From positions 331,222,941 to 331,286,940 of the forward strand of contig CM023448.1 of assembly GCA_013339765.2 (NCBI GenBank): a stretch of 64,000 nt of DNA, written 5' to 3'. The notes under the pieces are model-generated. The model did no database searches, had not been told where the DNA came from, and worked only from the letters and a program-made list of their open reading frames with translations. Position numbers and translations under genes: made by a program. Below are positions 22,490 through 31,890 of this stretch, piece by piece (the stretch's first letter is position 1; the number at the start of each line of letters is the position of its first letter). The DNA is from Haemaphysalis longicornis (taxonomy: Eukaryota > Arthropoda > Arachnida > Ixodida > Ixodidae).

Positions 22490-23687
22490 TCAATCTTGAA
22501 CCACAATGTGCGGTGGCTGGTCTTCAGCGGTAGGCGGCGATTGTATTGGCTGTTTATCGGTTTCCGCGTCTATCGGTTTCCGCGTCTGTGTTTTGCTCTT
22601 GGGAAATGTTTTCCATGCGGCAACGGTTTTGGCAAACTTCCACCGCAGGAAAATTTCAGGCTGATGCCGCTTTCTCTGGGACGAGCCCTGTCCGCAAGTA
22701 CCAATGTTGTCATGGGCAGGCTTTATGCAGGTCATGGTTTCTGGGCATACGCTACCAAGCAGCCTTCCGTGGAACGCTTGAGGTTCTGGCGGGTAGTTGC
22801 ACGTACTCGTCGGTAGGGTTTCAGGAAGCTCCGGCAAGGCTTCACCCTCCATGAAGTCTGGGACGAAGATTTACTCCATCGCGTGTGCTTGCTGCTCAAC
22901 GCGCGTTTCTTCGGGAGCTCGCTGTATACGTATTCAGTTCGACAGCGGCCGCTAGCGTTTTCCGAAGATCCGCTGTCGATGGCAAGTTTTTGCTGTCTCC
23001 GGTTGCAGGCTCATGTTGTGTCGGCTGGTACAGAAATACACTTGGGTTGTGGCACAAATTACGTCCGAAACTCTTGTCCGTGAATTGGCAAGACGATAGT
23101 CAAGTTTGGCGATTCGGACTTTTAGCGTAATTCGTTTGACCTTGGCTTGCACTCTTTCCTGTCGGCAAGTTATGTAATGAGTGAGGAGTGCTTTTGCGCA
23201 GTGAAAGCTCTCAGTGAATAATTCAGCATGCTCTACTTCCTCCTCAAGTTCGTCACCGACAAGGTCCATTATGTCGGAATCCAATTTTCTTAGGTTTATC
23301 CGTTCGCGTTCGAGATTTTCGAGGCCCATTTCGAGTTTGCAGACAGCGGGTAACGGAGTAGTGACTCGGTCAATATCGGTAAGAGTAGCTATAAATTCTG
23401 TACGGGCCTTGTTTCGCAACCAACGCAGAGCGTCCAGCTCACCACCCTGGTGTTCGGTAGCGGTAGGGGGTTGTGCCATGCGTGGTCGACTGGACGGAAC
23501 GGGGTGTGTCTGCGTCGGTGTAAGAGTTGCAGTCAAGCGTCATTGTCGTTGCATCGGGGATGTCAACGCACGGTGTTGGTGGAGTCCGGCTAGCTGTGTG
23601 ACCCTCGAGGAAGACGGTAGATACGCCGGTGTTGACGTCGGTGTCCTCGATGGGTTCGCTCGTAGCTATTCGGTCATCGTCAGCCAT
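22490..23687 (-). pseudogene. Bel/Pao-like gag, degenerate
   Basis: An ATG at 23687 opens MADDDRIATSEP, 107 bases after the primer-binding site. After one frame change near 23536 the frame carries an acidic helical region (LENLERERINLRKLDSDIM, then LVGDELEEEVEHAE) that resembles the N-terminal coiled-coil part of Bel/Pao gag proteins. It ends at a stop at 22952, but the same register reopens as the frame 22490-22852, Pro/Thr-rich and without a clear zinc knuckle. The position directly after LTR and PBS supports the gag call more strongly than the sequence resemblance does. Confidence 0.55.
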
Positions 23688-23794
23688 GGAGCCAGCTGGC
23701 TCAGGGTGAGTCGGCGGCAAATGGTTCTGGGTCTCCCATGCCTGCAGCCACTGGCATCCCCGCTGCTCTTCCCGTCGGTCCCTATAGGTTTCAT

Positions 23795-23811
23795 CCCGGG
23801 TTTCGGCACCA
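23795..23811 (-). other. primer-binding site complementary to tRNA-Phe 3' end
   Basis: On the minus strand this reads TGGTGCCGAAACCCGGG, the exact complement of the 3' end of arthropod tRNA-Phe with CCA added. It starts two bases inside the LTR end (AACA-TT-TGG). This is the strongest single indication that the flanking TGTT repeats are LTRs. tRNA identity was assigned from memory of the Drosophila tRNA. Confidence 0.75.
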
Positions 23812-23813
23812 AA

Positions 23814-23953
23814 TGTTCAGGCAAGAAAATACAGGCAGTAGGGTCCTGGCTGACCTGAAAAGGGTTCTGAGCTCTAACGACAGTGCTATTTAACGATGAT
23901 GATGATGATGGGGATTCATCAGAACGTACCCCACGGAGGGGATCCAACAGATT
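23814..23953 (-). repeat. LTR copy B (5' LTR), cut by LINE insertion
   Basis: It matches LTR copy A. At about 23953 the LTR alignment breaks exactly where the 3' tail of the minus-strand LINE (ending in an ATCAATC-type tail) begins. Confidence 0.6.
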
Positions 23954-24721
23954 GATTGCGAATGGTATCCCCTTTGTAGCGGGGTGATGACACGTCATCT
24001 TACCAAAGAAACTAATATATCTATATGCTATACTATTCGTTTAATTCTAGCGCTGCTCTTGGGGCAGGCTCAAAATACTTTTTCCTGTTACAGGTGGCAG
24101 CTGTCCTGGGCAATATTCCCCTCTCTCCTCTTCTGCCACCAGCATTCCCACCTTCTTTTAGTCACCTCGACAGCCTTGAAGTCAACTCCATCTGTGCTAC
24201 CCTTAAATACTAGCGCTTCTGGAAGCCGAATATTTCGCTCATGCAGATTTGGATGGATACACTCACATTCCAACGCTATGTGCCGCTTAGTTTCTGTTTC
24301 TTTTCCGCAGACCACGCATACCCCATCACTTTGTGTATACTTCCCTACAAAGCTCTTAGTTCTCAGACAACATGCTCTAGTTTCAAAACGCAAAACACTG
24401 CCCTTGGAATTATTGTAGAACTTTTCCTTTTTGATGTCCAATTTCTCTGCCCTGTACATCTCTAACGACGTTTTAGCTCCCATTTTCTCTCTCCATTTAT
24501 TCGTTTCTATCTGCTTGCTTCTCTTTTGGTTACCTTGGCTGTCTTTGATTCTCCACAGTTCTTTCCGTATTTGCCTTCTAGTCTTCCTTAGCCACTGCGT
24601 GTCCACGCTTTTCATCTACAGATACCTAAAATCTTTAGTTGTCCACCTAAGTTGATCCATTGCTCTCAACCTCCCCTCAGAACATATTTTACTCGGAGCT
24701 TCTCGAACTTAAAACGATGCC
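23954..24721 (-). pseudogene. second copy of the SGNH-type LINE, 3' part (C-terminal domain and 3' UTR)
   Basis: The minus-strand frame 24088-24615 is clearly homologous to 11384-11961: KSVDTQWLRKTRR, TNKWREKM, LRTKSFVGKY and the zinc knuckle CVVCGKETETKRHIALEC. The 3' UTR block near 23970-24005 matches 12080-12120. Upstream, homology continues to 24721, where a different LINE interrupts it, and it resumes at 29067. The copy is 5'-truncated. Confidence 0.88.
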
Positions 24722-24738
24722 CATCGTTTTAAGTTCGA
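24703..24738. repeat. 36-bp palindrome at the junction of two LINEs
   Basis: TCGAACTTAAAACGATG (24703-24719) and its exact complement CATCGTTTTAAGTTCGA (24722-24738) are separated by CC. The left arm is target LINE sequence, as the corresponding region of the copy near 11345 shows. The right arm is an inverted duplicate at the 5' end of the inserted element. Confidence 0.9.
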
Positions 24739-24740
24739 TG

Positions 24741-25066
24741 GCACTTCACCGCAAGCAGGATGGCATGCTCACCGCTCCTCCTGTTTCAGATTTCCCTCAT
24801 CGGTGGTTTGAGCTGCTTGGTTCCCTGGCCGTTGCAACGTGGCTTCATCAGCTTCATCGCCTCGCCGCAGCACTGGGCTGCCGATGTGCCTGTTTCGCTA
24901 AGTTTGGTCACCACCAGCACCGTCATCTGGCAACGCGGGACGAGCAACAGTACCGAATCAAGTGGCGCGGGAGATAAAAGGCCGCAAGCAACGATCCCCC
25001 CCGGGCACTTCACCGCAAGCAGGATGGCATGCGCATGCACCGCTCCTCCTGTTTCAGGTTAGATAT
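24741..25066 (+). repeat. 5' UTR of the LINE with a repeated block (264-bp spacing)
   Basis: The block GCACTTCACCGCAAGCAGG...CGCTCCTCCTGTTTCAG occurs at 24741 and again at 25005. It may represent promoter monomers like those of some mouse and arthropod LINEs. A TATA-like ATAAAAGG lies at about 24975 just ahead of the second block. The frame from 24962 is open into ORF1, so translation could start there or at 25067. Confidence 0.6.
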
Positions 25067-25969
25067 ATGAACTTTGCTGCCTGTGCTAGGAGTAGTGACT
25101 ACTGTTTGCTAGCGGTGTCCTGCCCAATAGACGTTTATGAACAAATGAAATGGTTGTTGTGCTTGCCTTCACGGAAAGGTTCACAATGTGTTGACTTCAT
25201 GCGTTTGTTGTTGTCAGGGGACGTGGAAACAAATCCCGGCCCCACTAAGAAAGGTGGTAGTCTTGACAAAGATAGCGATTCTAGCACCCTCGCCTCTGTG
25301 TTAGAAACTGTGCGCCGAATCGAAGCAGGGCAGCAGACGATACTGAACGAACTCCAGGGTTTAAAGGAAAAACAGTTGGCAACCGATAATGAAGTTAAAC
25401 TCCTCACTGAAAGGATTGTTGCCCTTGAAACTAGTGTTGCCTCTCAAAACTCTCCAGTGGAAGGCACTTCTAGTAATGTTTTACACACATTAACAAACCA
25501 GTTACAGACTGTTACGTTAAGGTGCGACGATGCGGAAAACAGAACGCGACGTTCTAATCTGCTGTTCTATGGGATTGATGATGACGAGAACGAAGATTGG
25601 GCTGCATCAGAAGAAACAATTATCAAACTTTGCACAGATAAACTTGAGGTGTCTAGCACGAGCACTCAATTCGAACGCGTTCATAGGCTTGGCCGTTATT
25701 CCCCCGACAAACAAAGGCCAATAATCGCGAAATTTTCCTTCTACAAAGATAAGCAGAAAGTTCTTTCATCCGCATTTAAACTTAAAGGGTCAACCGTGTC
25801 GATTGGCGAGGATTTTTCACCATCTACAAGATTAGCAAGGCGCAAACTGGTCGAGTTTGCAAAAATACAAAAACAGAAATTTAACTTGTCTGTTGACAAG
25901 CTGCGCATGGGTAAAGAGACATACGTGTATAATCCCGATTCCAACACTGTTGAGTTATCATCAAGGTAG
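25067..25969 (+). CDS. LINE ORF1 protein with N-terminal 2A motif, coiled coil and RRM-like domain
   Basis: A 300-residue intact frame from ATG 25067; an in-frame ATG at 24962 would add 35 residues. Residues 51-59 read GDVETNPGP, matching the 2A consensus D-x-E-x-NPG-P, at which ribosomes skip peptide-bond formation between Gly and Pro. This would release a short hydrophobic N-terminal peptide and a 242-residue protein beginning with Pro. Next comes a coiled coil (ETVRRIEAGQQTILNELQ through LTERIVALE). An RRM-like domain follows, with NLLFYGI and RPIIAKFSFY as the two RNP-like strands, then a basic C-terminus. 2A motifs at ORF1 N-termini are known from some APE-type LINEs, and such ORF1 proteins bind RNA to form the retrotransposition particle. 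No stop or frameshift is present. Confidence 0.85.
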   Translation: MNFAACARSSDYCLLAVSCPIDVYEQMKWLLCLPSRKGSQCVDFMRLLLSGDVETNPGPTKKGGSLDKDSDSSTLASVLETVRRIEAGQQTILNELQGLKEKQLATDNEVKLLTERIVALETSVASQNSPVEGTSSNVLHTLTNQLQTVTLRCDDAENRTRRSNLLFYGIDDDENEDWAASEETIIKLCTDKLEVSSTSTQFERVHRLGRYSPDKQRPIIAKFSFYKDKQKVLSSAFKLKGSTVSIGEDFSPSTRLARRKLVEFAKIQKQKFNLSVDKLRMGKETYVYNPDSNTVELSSR

Positions 25970-28794
25970 CTAAAAAAGAGAACATGTTCACATGTCCGCA
26001 AGCCGCCTCTGTCACGTCGTACTAATCCTTCTTTGAAATTATCATTCACTAACATCCGCAGTCTGCTGCCTAAACAGGATTATATTTGTTCTTTTCTTGA
26101 GGACAGCGACACTGATATTTTGGCATTAACCGAGACGTGGTTACATGACCAAATAGGCAATAGCGAGGTCCTTCCGGATAGGTATAACTTTAATATATAC
26201 CGACGGGACCGCCGCCAAAAAAGGGGCGTTGGTGTTCTTGCAGTTAAAAAAACAATTTCATCCTTCGTCATTGAAACTGAGTCGCCTATAGAAATAATCT
26301 GGGTTTCTTGCATGACCTCAACTAGTAAAATCTTAATTGGTGTTTGCTACCGTCCTCCCGATGCTTCCAGTTCATTTATTGATGACTTGTTTGACAGTAT
26401 TAACCTCGCTTTGAAGAAATATCGGGGGCATGAAGTTTACCTTCTTGGAGACTTCAATTACCCGCAAATTGATTGGCCTTTGTTGTCATCCACTTGTAGC
26501 AGCTCAACCAATTTCTTAAATTTAATTCTGGACTTTAATTTCTCTCAAATTGTAGACCAACCAACCCGGGGACCTAATGTTTTAGATTTAATTTTCACCA
26601 CTGCACCTGAAACCATAGGCCCGTTATCTTATTTGGGTGGATTTAGTGACCACAAACTAATCCAGTTAACCGTTGAAATGCCTACTCCAGAAACAAGATT
26701 CAGTAATAAAAAAATTCGCGATTATAGCAGAGGGAATTACGTTTGCATGAACTCTGATTTGGATGTCTTTCTTAATCAAGTTTTTCTGCCAACATTTAAC
26801 GACCGTACTGTGGAATCCAACTGGCTCCTTTTTAAGCACAAATTGTGCTCGTTAGTCGATAAGTACGTACCCCTAATTAGTATCAGTAACCACGAAACTA
26901 ACCCATGGTTTAATAAAAATCTTCGAACATAGAGAAGTAAAAAGAAAAGATTGTACAAAAATGCTAAGAACGAGCCTCGCGCATCCTCATGGAAAAAATA
27001 CACCGATTTCCGGAAAGTATATAAGCTGGAGTTAGACCGGGCCAAAACCAAGTACTTTACCCAGGATCTTCCTTCTGTTCTAAAAAACAACCCTAGAAAA
27101 TTCTGGCGTACAATTTCCCCTTGTGTTGATGATAATAAAATCTGCTTGTTTGATAACGACACTCCCCTTTCTGATGAACAGTGCGCATCGGCCTTCAACT
27201 CATTTTTTACGTCTATCTTCACCAGAGAAGATCACACCAATGTGCCCATTGTTAGTGACCTTGATTGCCCTTTTATGAAGGAAATTGATATCACCCCTGA
27301 AGGAATCGTCTCTCTCATTAATAATCTAAAAGTATCCACTTCTAGTGGCGTTGATAACATCAACAATAAGATACTAAAAAAAACACAGTAAACGTCTCAA
27401 GTCAAATATTATTTCATATTTTCAAACAGTCTTTAATTTCAGGCCAGCTACCCACAGATTGGAAGATAGCCAAAGTCATTCCCGTATTCAAAGATGGTAA
27501 TAAAACGTCACATGAGAACTATCGACCCATTTCATTAACATGCATCTGCTGCAAGTTACTTGAGCACATCATCGCATCGCACATTTTCAGACACCTAGAG
27601 AAAAATAAGTACTTCCACAAAAATCAGCATGGCTTCAGAAAAGGTTTCTCTTGTGATACCCAGTTGCTTGAATTTTCCTCAGATTTGCATTTCAACTTAA
27701 ATAATAACCAGCAAACAGACTGCATATTCCTCGACTTTTCTAAGGCATTTGACCGTGTTGCTCATTGTCGCCTCATTTCTAAATTATCAGCTCTCCGCAT
27801 AGACTCATTAGCTTTATCGTGGTTGCGAAACTTCTTGTCGCTTCGCCAACAGTTCACCGTCGTGAATGATTCTTCCTCAACTATAACTGACGTCACCTCA
27901 GGGGTACCTCAAGGGAGCGTCCTTGGTCCATTACTGTTTTTAATTTACATTAACGACTTGCCCAATAACATTTCATCATGCGTGCGGCTTTTCGCAGACG
28001 ACTGCATCATTTATCGTGTCATTAACTCTGCCCAAGATCACATTACCTTGCAAAAAGACCTCGACCAAATTAATTCCTGGTGCGCGACTTGGCAAATGAT
28101 GTTAAACACAACTAAGTGCAAAACTATCTCCTTTTCTCGTAAGCATACTCACTCTGATTTCACTTACCATGTAAATAACGCAGCAATATCACGAGCCACT
28201 ACCTACAAATATTTAGGCATCAATTTCACTTCTACACTTTCCTGGTCCACTCACATTACTTCAATCTGCGCAACAGCATCTAAAACTTTGGGACACCTGC
28301 GTCGTAACCTGCGTAACGCGCCACCAGCCATGCGCCAATTGTCCTACTTCACATTCGTCCGCCCGCAGCTAGAATTCGCCTCATCTATATGGTCACCTCA
28401 TCAAAGCTACTTAATTAATCTGGTCGAGTCCATCCAAAACAGAGCCGCCCGTTTTATATCTCGGAACTATAGTCGCAATTCAAGTATCACACAGATTAAA
28501 ATTGACCTTTCATTCCAACCACTACAAGTTCGTCGCATGGTCGCTCTTTTGTGTTTGTTTCACAAATACGCCCATAGTGATAACCCATCCCCGCTCCCCC
28601 TCGAACCCCCTTCACGCGTCTCGTCACGTTTACACAATCAATTCAGCTTTAAGCGTATCTATGGGGAAACACTTGCATTCAATTCATCGGCTCTACCTCG
28701 CGCCATATCTCATTGGAATGAACTTCCGGACGCTATCGCTTCTATAACAAACCGTGACAAATTTCGTGCACAACTAAATGCGCATTTTTCCTAA
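25970..28794 (+). pseudogene. LINE ORF2: APE endonuclease and reverse transcriptase, one stop and one frameshift
   Basis: Endonuclease motifs: FTNIRSLL, LTETWLHD, GVCYRPPD, LLGDFNYPQIDW, VLDLIFTT and FSDHK. RT motifs: NYRPISLT, HGFRKGFSCDTQ, IFLDFSKAFDRV, SGVPQGSVLGPLLFL, and LFADDCIIY with the catalytic Asp pair, then YLGINF. The frame is the same as ORF1, separated from it only by TAG 25967, and has no ATG before residue about 100 of the endonuclease. A TAG at 26930-26932 interrupts the EN-RT linker in register. In the A8 run 27376-27383 the frame shifts by one base; the downstream frame continues KNTVNVSSQ into the RT. The end is at 28794. Clade assignment to the CR1/L2/Jockey group rests on motif style. 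Confidence 0.85.
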
Positions 28795-29066
28795 TCTTTT
28801 TACTTCACACGTGTGCTTCCCACATACTCGATAACCATGCTTTCTATCTCTGTTTACACATTCCTTGAATTTTTCTTTTGATTTGAGTGTTTATGAAATT
28901 TTGTGGGTACCTTTGCATTAAAAATGCATAATGATGTCCTGTTAATCTTGTTTATATTTCCCTTTTAGAATGTGTTGGCTATATACCCCAAGTTCCTCTT
29001 TTTTGTATGCCCCCCTTACCCTATGCTCCACCTGGAGCCTGTAAGGTTTTTTATAAATAAATAAAT
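28795..29066 (+). other. 3' UTR and AAAT tail of the 2A LINE
   Basis: An AT-rich trailer with a CACCTGGAGCCTG motif shortly before the TAAATAAATAAAT tail. Confidence 0.7.
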
Positions 29067-29226
29067 ATCTCCCTGCACTGCTTCGTTAGTTTTTTTACCA
29101 TGCGCTCCTAAGGCCAAATGGCCTACCGTTCTCTGGTTCACTTCAAGGCATGATAACGCGTCTGATTTTAAGTAGAGTATTGCATTCACAAATGTGATGC
29201 CCGGAACCGTTACTCCTTACCCCATT
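29067..29226 (-). pseudogene. 5' piece of the interrupted SGNH-type LINE copy
   Basis: On the minus strand it matches 11175-11335 of the plus copy (RT thumb region, for example the CAGAGAACGGTAGGCC block). Together with 23954-24721 it restores one 5'-truncated insertion split by the 2A LINE. Homology ends about 29226. Confidence 0.8.
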
Positions 29227-29800
29227 CCTCTCACTACTTCATGCAGGCGAAGCTACACAGCCGAACCACATCGTTTCGCTGCGCAGCTGGAAGTAGCCTA
29301 ACAAAATAAATTGCTGGGTGTAACCTAAGCATTACAAAAATCTTTGTCTTGTTTTTATCTTTGATTCACCATGCTACCAAATTATTAGTCAGAATATGTG
29401 AAACAGAGAGCATCATTTCTTAGGTTTCAAGATTTTTTGGTTGCGCCGTTCACCACTGGCATCGCATAGGTTCTATTAAAAAAAAAAAAACACCACCAAA
29501 CATAGCGTTCTCGTCGACGGCAGCTTCTGTTCCCTCCGGTAGCTCGGCACTTCCTTCGCCGCATGGGATTATGAAGAAGCTTAACAACCAAAAAGCTGTC
29601 TAAACAAACGAAGAAAGTGGTCTGCAAGGTGCCCGCCCAAGTTCCGCATTTCGTTCGGTCAGCCAGCTTGTCGGCGTAAGCGAAGCGCCCTGTCGCACGG
29701 CTCAAGACGGAGGTTCGGAGTGGTACCCTGAACTTAGTAGGGGTAGCGTAATAAAGGCATGTTGGTACTCCATTACTAAAAATAATTGCTCAAAAAAGGG
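29227..29800. other. intergenic DNA
   Basis: No recognised gene. The remainder of the interrupted LTR would be expected here, but I cannot align it. Confidence 0.4.
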
Positions 29801-29928
29801 GGAGACACGGACGAAGTGAAGACGGACACAAACGGCGCAACGGCGCCGTGTGTGTTCGTCTTCACTTCGTCCGTGTGTCCGTCTTCACTTCTCTCCATGC
29901 ATATATACCGGTTAACCGGCATATGCAT
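29801..29928. repeat. imperfect long hairpin followed by a near-palindrome
   Basis: ACACGGACGAAGTGAAGACG at 29805-29824 is mirrored by its complement at about 29857-29876, giving arms of about 35 bases around a GGCGCAACGGCGCC centre. A second block, ATGCATAT...CCGGTTAACCGG...ATATGCAT (29897-29928), is almost self-complementary with a small length offset. It may be a foldback element; no target duplication was found. Confidence 0.7.
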
Positions 29929-31484
29929 GAAGCTGATTGTAATTTCACTGTCCCGAAATTTACTAACCATGTCTCTGTAAGCAGCGTTTCCTCAAATGGT
30001 CATGCTACAGCTATACATTATGATGTAAATCGGTTTTGTGAGTGTGCTTACATAATATAGCAGAGCGCTCTTACCTGGCAGCACGCCAGTTACGCTTGTC
30101 AGTATCAAACATCAGATATTGATCCCTGGACAAGCCATTGTGGCTTAAATTTCGCGAACACTATACGGCAGGAGTAGTATGGATAATACGAAATCATACT
30201 TGGGAATAAGCACGCGACCAAAAAAAATTAGTGCTGGATCGTCTTGGCCTGAGGTGAGCGCCCGCACTCATTCATTATCGGCTATGTATCCTCCGCGACC
30301 AGCGCGGCGACAGGTTTAAAGAGCAATCCGCTACTAACGTCTTCTTAGAACCATCGTCATAGGAGGCAGGAGCCTGCAGAAACTAGCACAAACTAAAATT
30401 AGTGGGTCTTATTTACCACACACTTCCAACGACACCTTTTATCCTCTGCGAATTGCCTACCCTGTACTTCAAAAAAAAAAAAATGCGCCCGCCAAGTGAT
30501 CAACTGTTCGCTGAAGCCGAAAAACAAAAGGAAAGTAAACGCGTAGCTTGTGTGTGGGATTACTGAAACGCTCATTTGTTGATTTCGTTCCGCATTCGGA
30601 TGCAACGGTAGTTTAACGTCCCCCTCTCAACCCGCCTCCCATCTCCTGCGAAAAAAAAGCGGTGCATTTCGCATCTAGTTGAATCTGGTGAGTCCTACCT
30701 GGCTTAGGTTTAGACGAAAGCTTTTATCATTTCCAAAGCTGCAATAGGTTTTTTGTTCCCGTACGAGCAATTCTGTTTCTTCCCTACTTACAGACCATTT
30801 ATTATTCCGTGGTTTCATTGATTTTTCTTGGTTCTTGCTATGAGGCGTGGGTGTGCACATATTTAACGAGGCAGAGCCTTGCACTATGTTTAACCATTGC
30901 GTGTGGCTTATATTCCCACAAAAGGCACAGGTGATTGTCAAGTGTTGGGTAACCACATTCCCGAAACATATTTTTCTACGACGTAGATATTCGAAACGAA
31001 GCCGCATTCGTTGTCCGCGCTGCAAGACGAAGTCAACCTCTCATTGTGCCAGTATCAGGGCTAAAGGAGGCGACAATAGAATTCACTCGCGCCTGACGTA
31101 TTCGGGGGTGACAGTGGTGATACGGTGCTGCTGTCGCTGACGCCCGTAAGAACGGTCACGAAGTGGGCCGAACCGAGCTCCCGGATAGCTTCCGTTGGCG
31201 TTCGAGCACTCTACCAAGACGCAGCAGTTTTTTTAAGTGCCCTAAACGTACTATTTGGTTACAGACGTGACGATAACAGATTGGCCACCGTCGGCAAGGG
31301 CTCGGTGTATCATATTGCGAGGCGTGGAGTGAGCCACTTCATCGCCGGATATGATGGTTTGCCCAGGAGCCCAGACGATGCGGATGTCGAGGTGCTACCC
31401 GGATACAATCTCGCAGGGATGAAGGGATGCTTTTTTTAATGCGTAGCATTCTTTGCCGAGTACCCGCACAGCCAGTACAGTGTA
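29929..31484. other. intergenic DNA with one unassigned open frame
   Basis: The plus-strand frame 31125-31439 (104 codons, ending in AGMKGCFF) has balanced amino-acid composition in its second half and could be an exon or transposon piece, but I do not recognise it. The rest is non-coding. Confidence 0.35.
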
Positions 31485-31890
31485 GCGCCCTGTATTTGGA
31501 CGAAAATGCAGATTTTACGAAAGTTCCAAATGTAATCGTTATAATAGCGTAAATGGATATAATTAGTCGAGCGAAATTTAGAAAAACTAAAATATAAGAA
31601 AAATATAAAATGATTACGGGAAATGGCAAACCGTATAACGCCCTGTATTTCCACAATAATGCATATTTCGTGAAAGTTCCACCTGTAATCGTTATAATAG
31701 CGTGAATGGAGATAATTGGTCAAGCGAGATTTTGAAAAACTGAAAATAAGACAAATATAAAAAAATACGGAAAATGGTGAACCATGTTACTCCCTGCGTT
31801 TCCGCAATAATGCAGATTTCGCGAAAGCTCCACCTGTAATCGTTATATTAGCGTAAATGGAGATAATTGGTTGGACGGGATTTAGAAAAA
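31485..31890. repeat. about 152-bp tandem repeat, 2.6 units
   Basis: Units start at about 31485, 31638 and 31789. Each carries CGCCCTG(T/C)(A/G)TTT, GTAATCGTTAT(A/T)ATAGCGT and GGAGATAATTGGT-like segments. The third unit is truncated where the LINE fragment begins. The units differ at roughly one position in eight by eye. Confidence 0.88.

Larger units (their letters stand above)
21619..23953 (-). mobile_element. gag-only Bel/Pao-like LTR retrotransposon (non-autonomous), one LTR interrupted
   Basis: Two copies of an LTR end begin TGTT at 21619 and 23814 and align for about 140 bases with scattered differences, including the shared blocks CTGAGCTCTAA, GACAGTGCTATTT, GATGATGATGGGGATTCA and CCCCACGGAGGGGAT. 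Two bases inside the upper LTR lies a 17-base primer-binding site, then a gag-like frame. No protease, RT or integrase is present. The upper LTR alignment stops at about 23953, where a LINE begins. The LTR divergence indicates an old insertion. The lower LTR's outer limit above about 21762 was not found. Confidence 0.65.
24739..29066 (+). mobile_element. CR1/Jockey-type LINE with 2A-bearing ORF1, nearly intact
   Basis: A full retrotransposon inserted into the minus-strand LINE copy. It has a 5' region with two 264-bp-spaced repeats, an intact ORF1 (25067-25969), an ORF2 (endonuclease plus RT) with one stop and one frameshift, a 3' UTR, and a TAAATAAATAAAT tail ending near 29066. The interrupted host LINE resumes at 29067 after loss of a few bases, without an obvious target-site duplication. 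Confidence 0.88.

Noticed and set aside
25217..25243. Endogenous picorna-like virus sequence, suggested by the 2A motif
   Set aside because: The same frame carries LINE coiled-coil and RRM-like domains and is followed by APE endonuclease and non-LTR RT; no viral capsid, helicase or RdRp is present.
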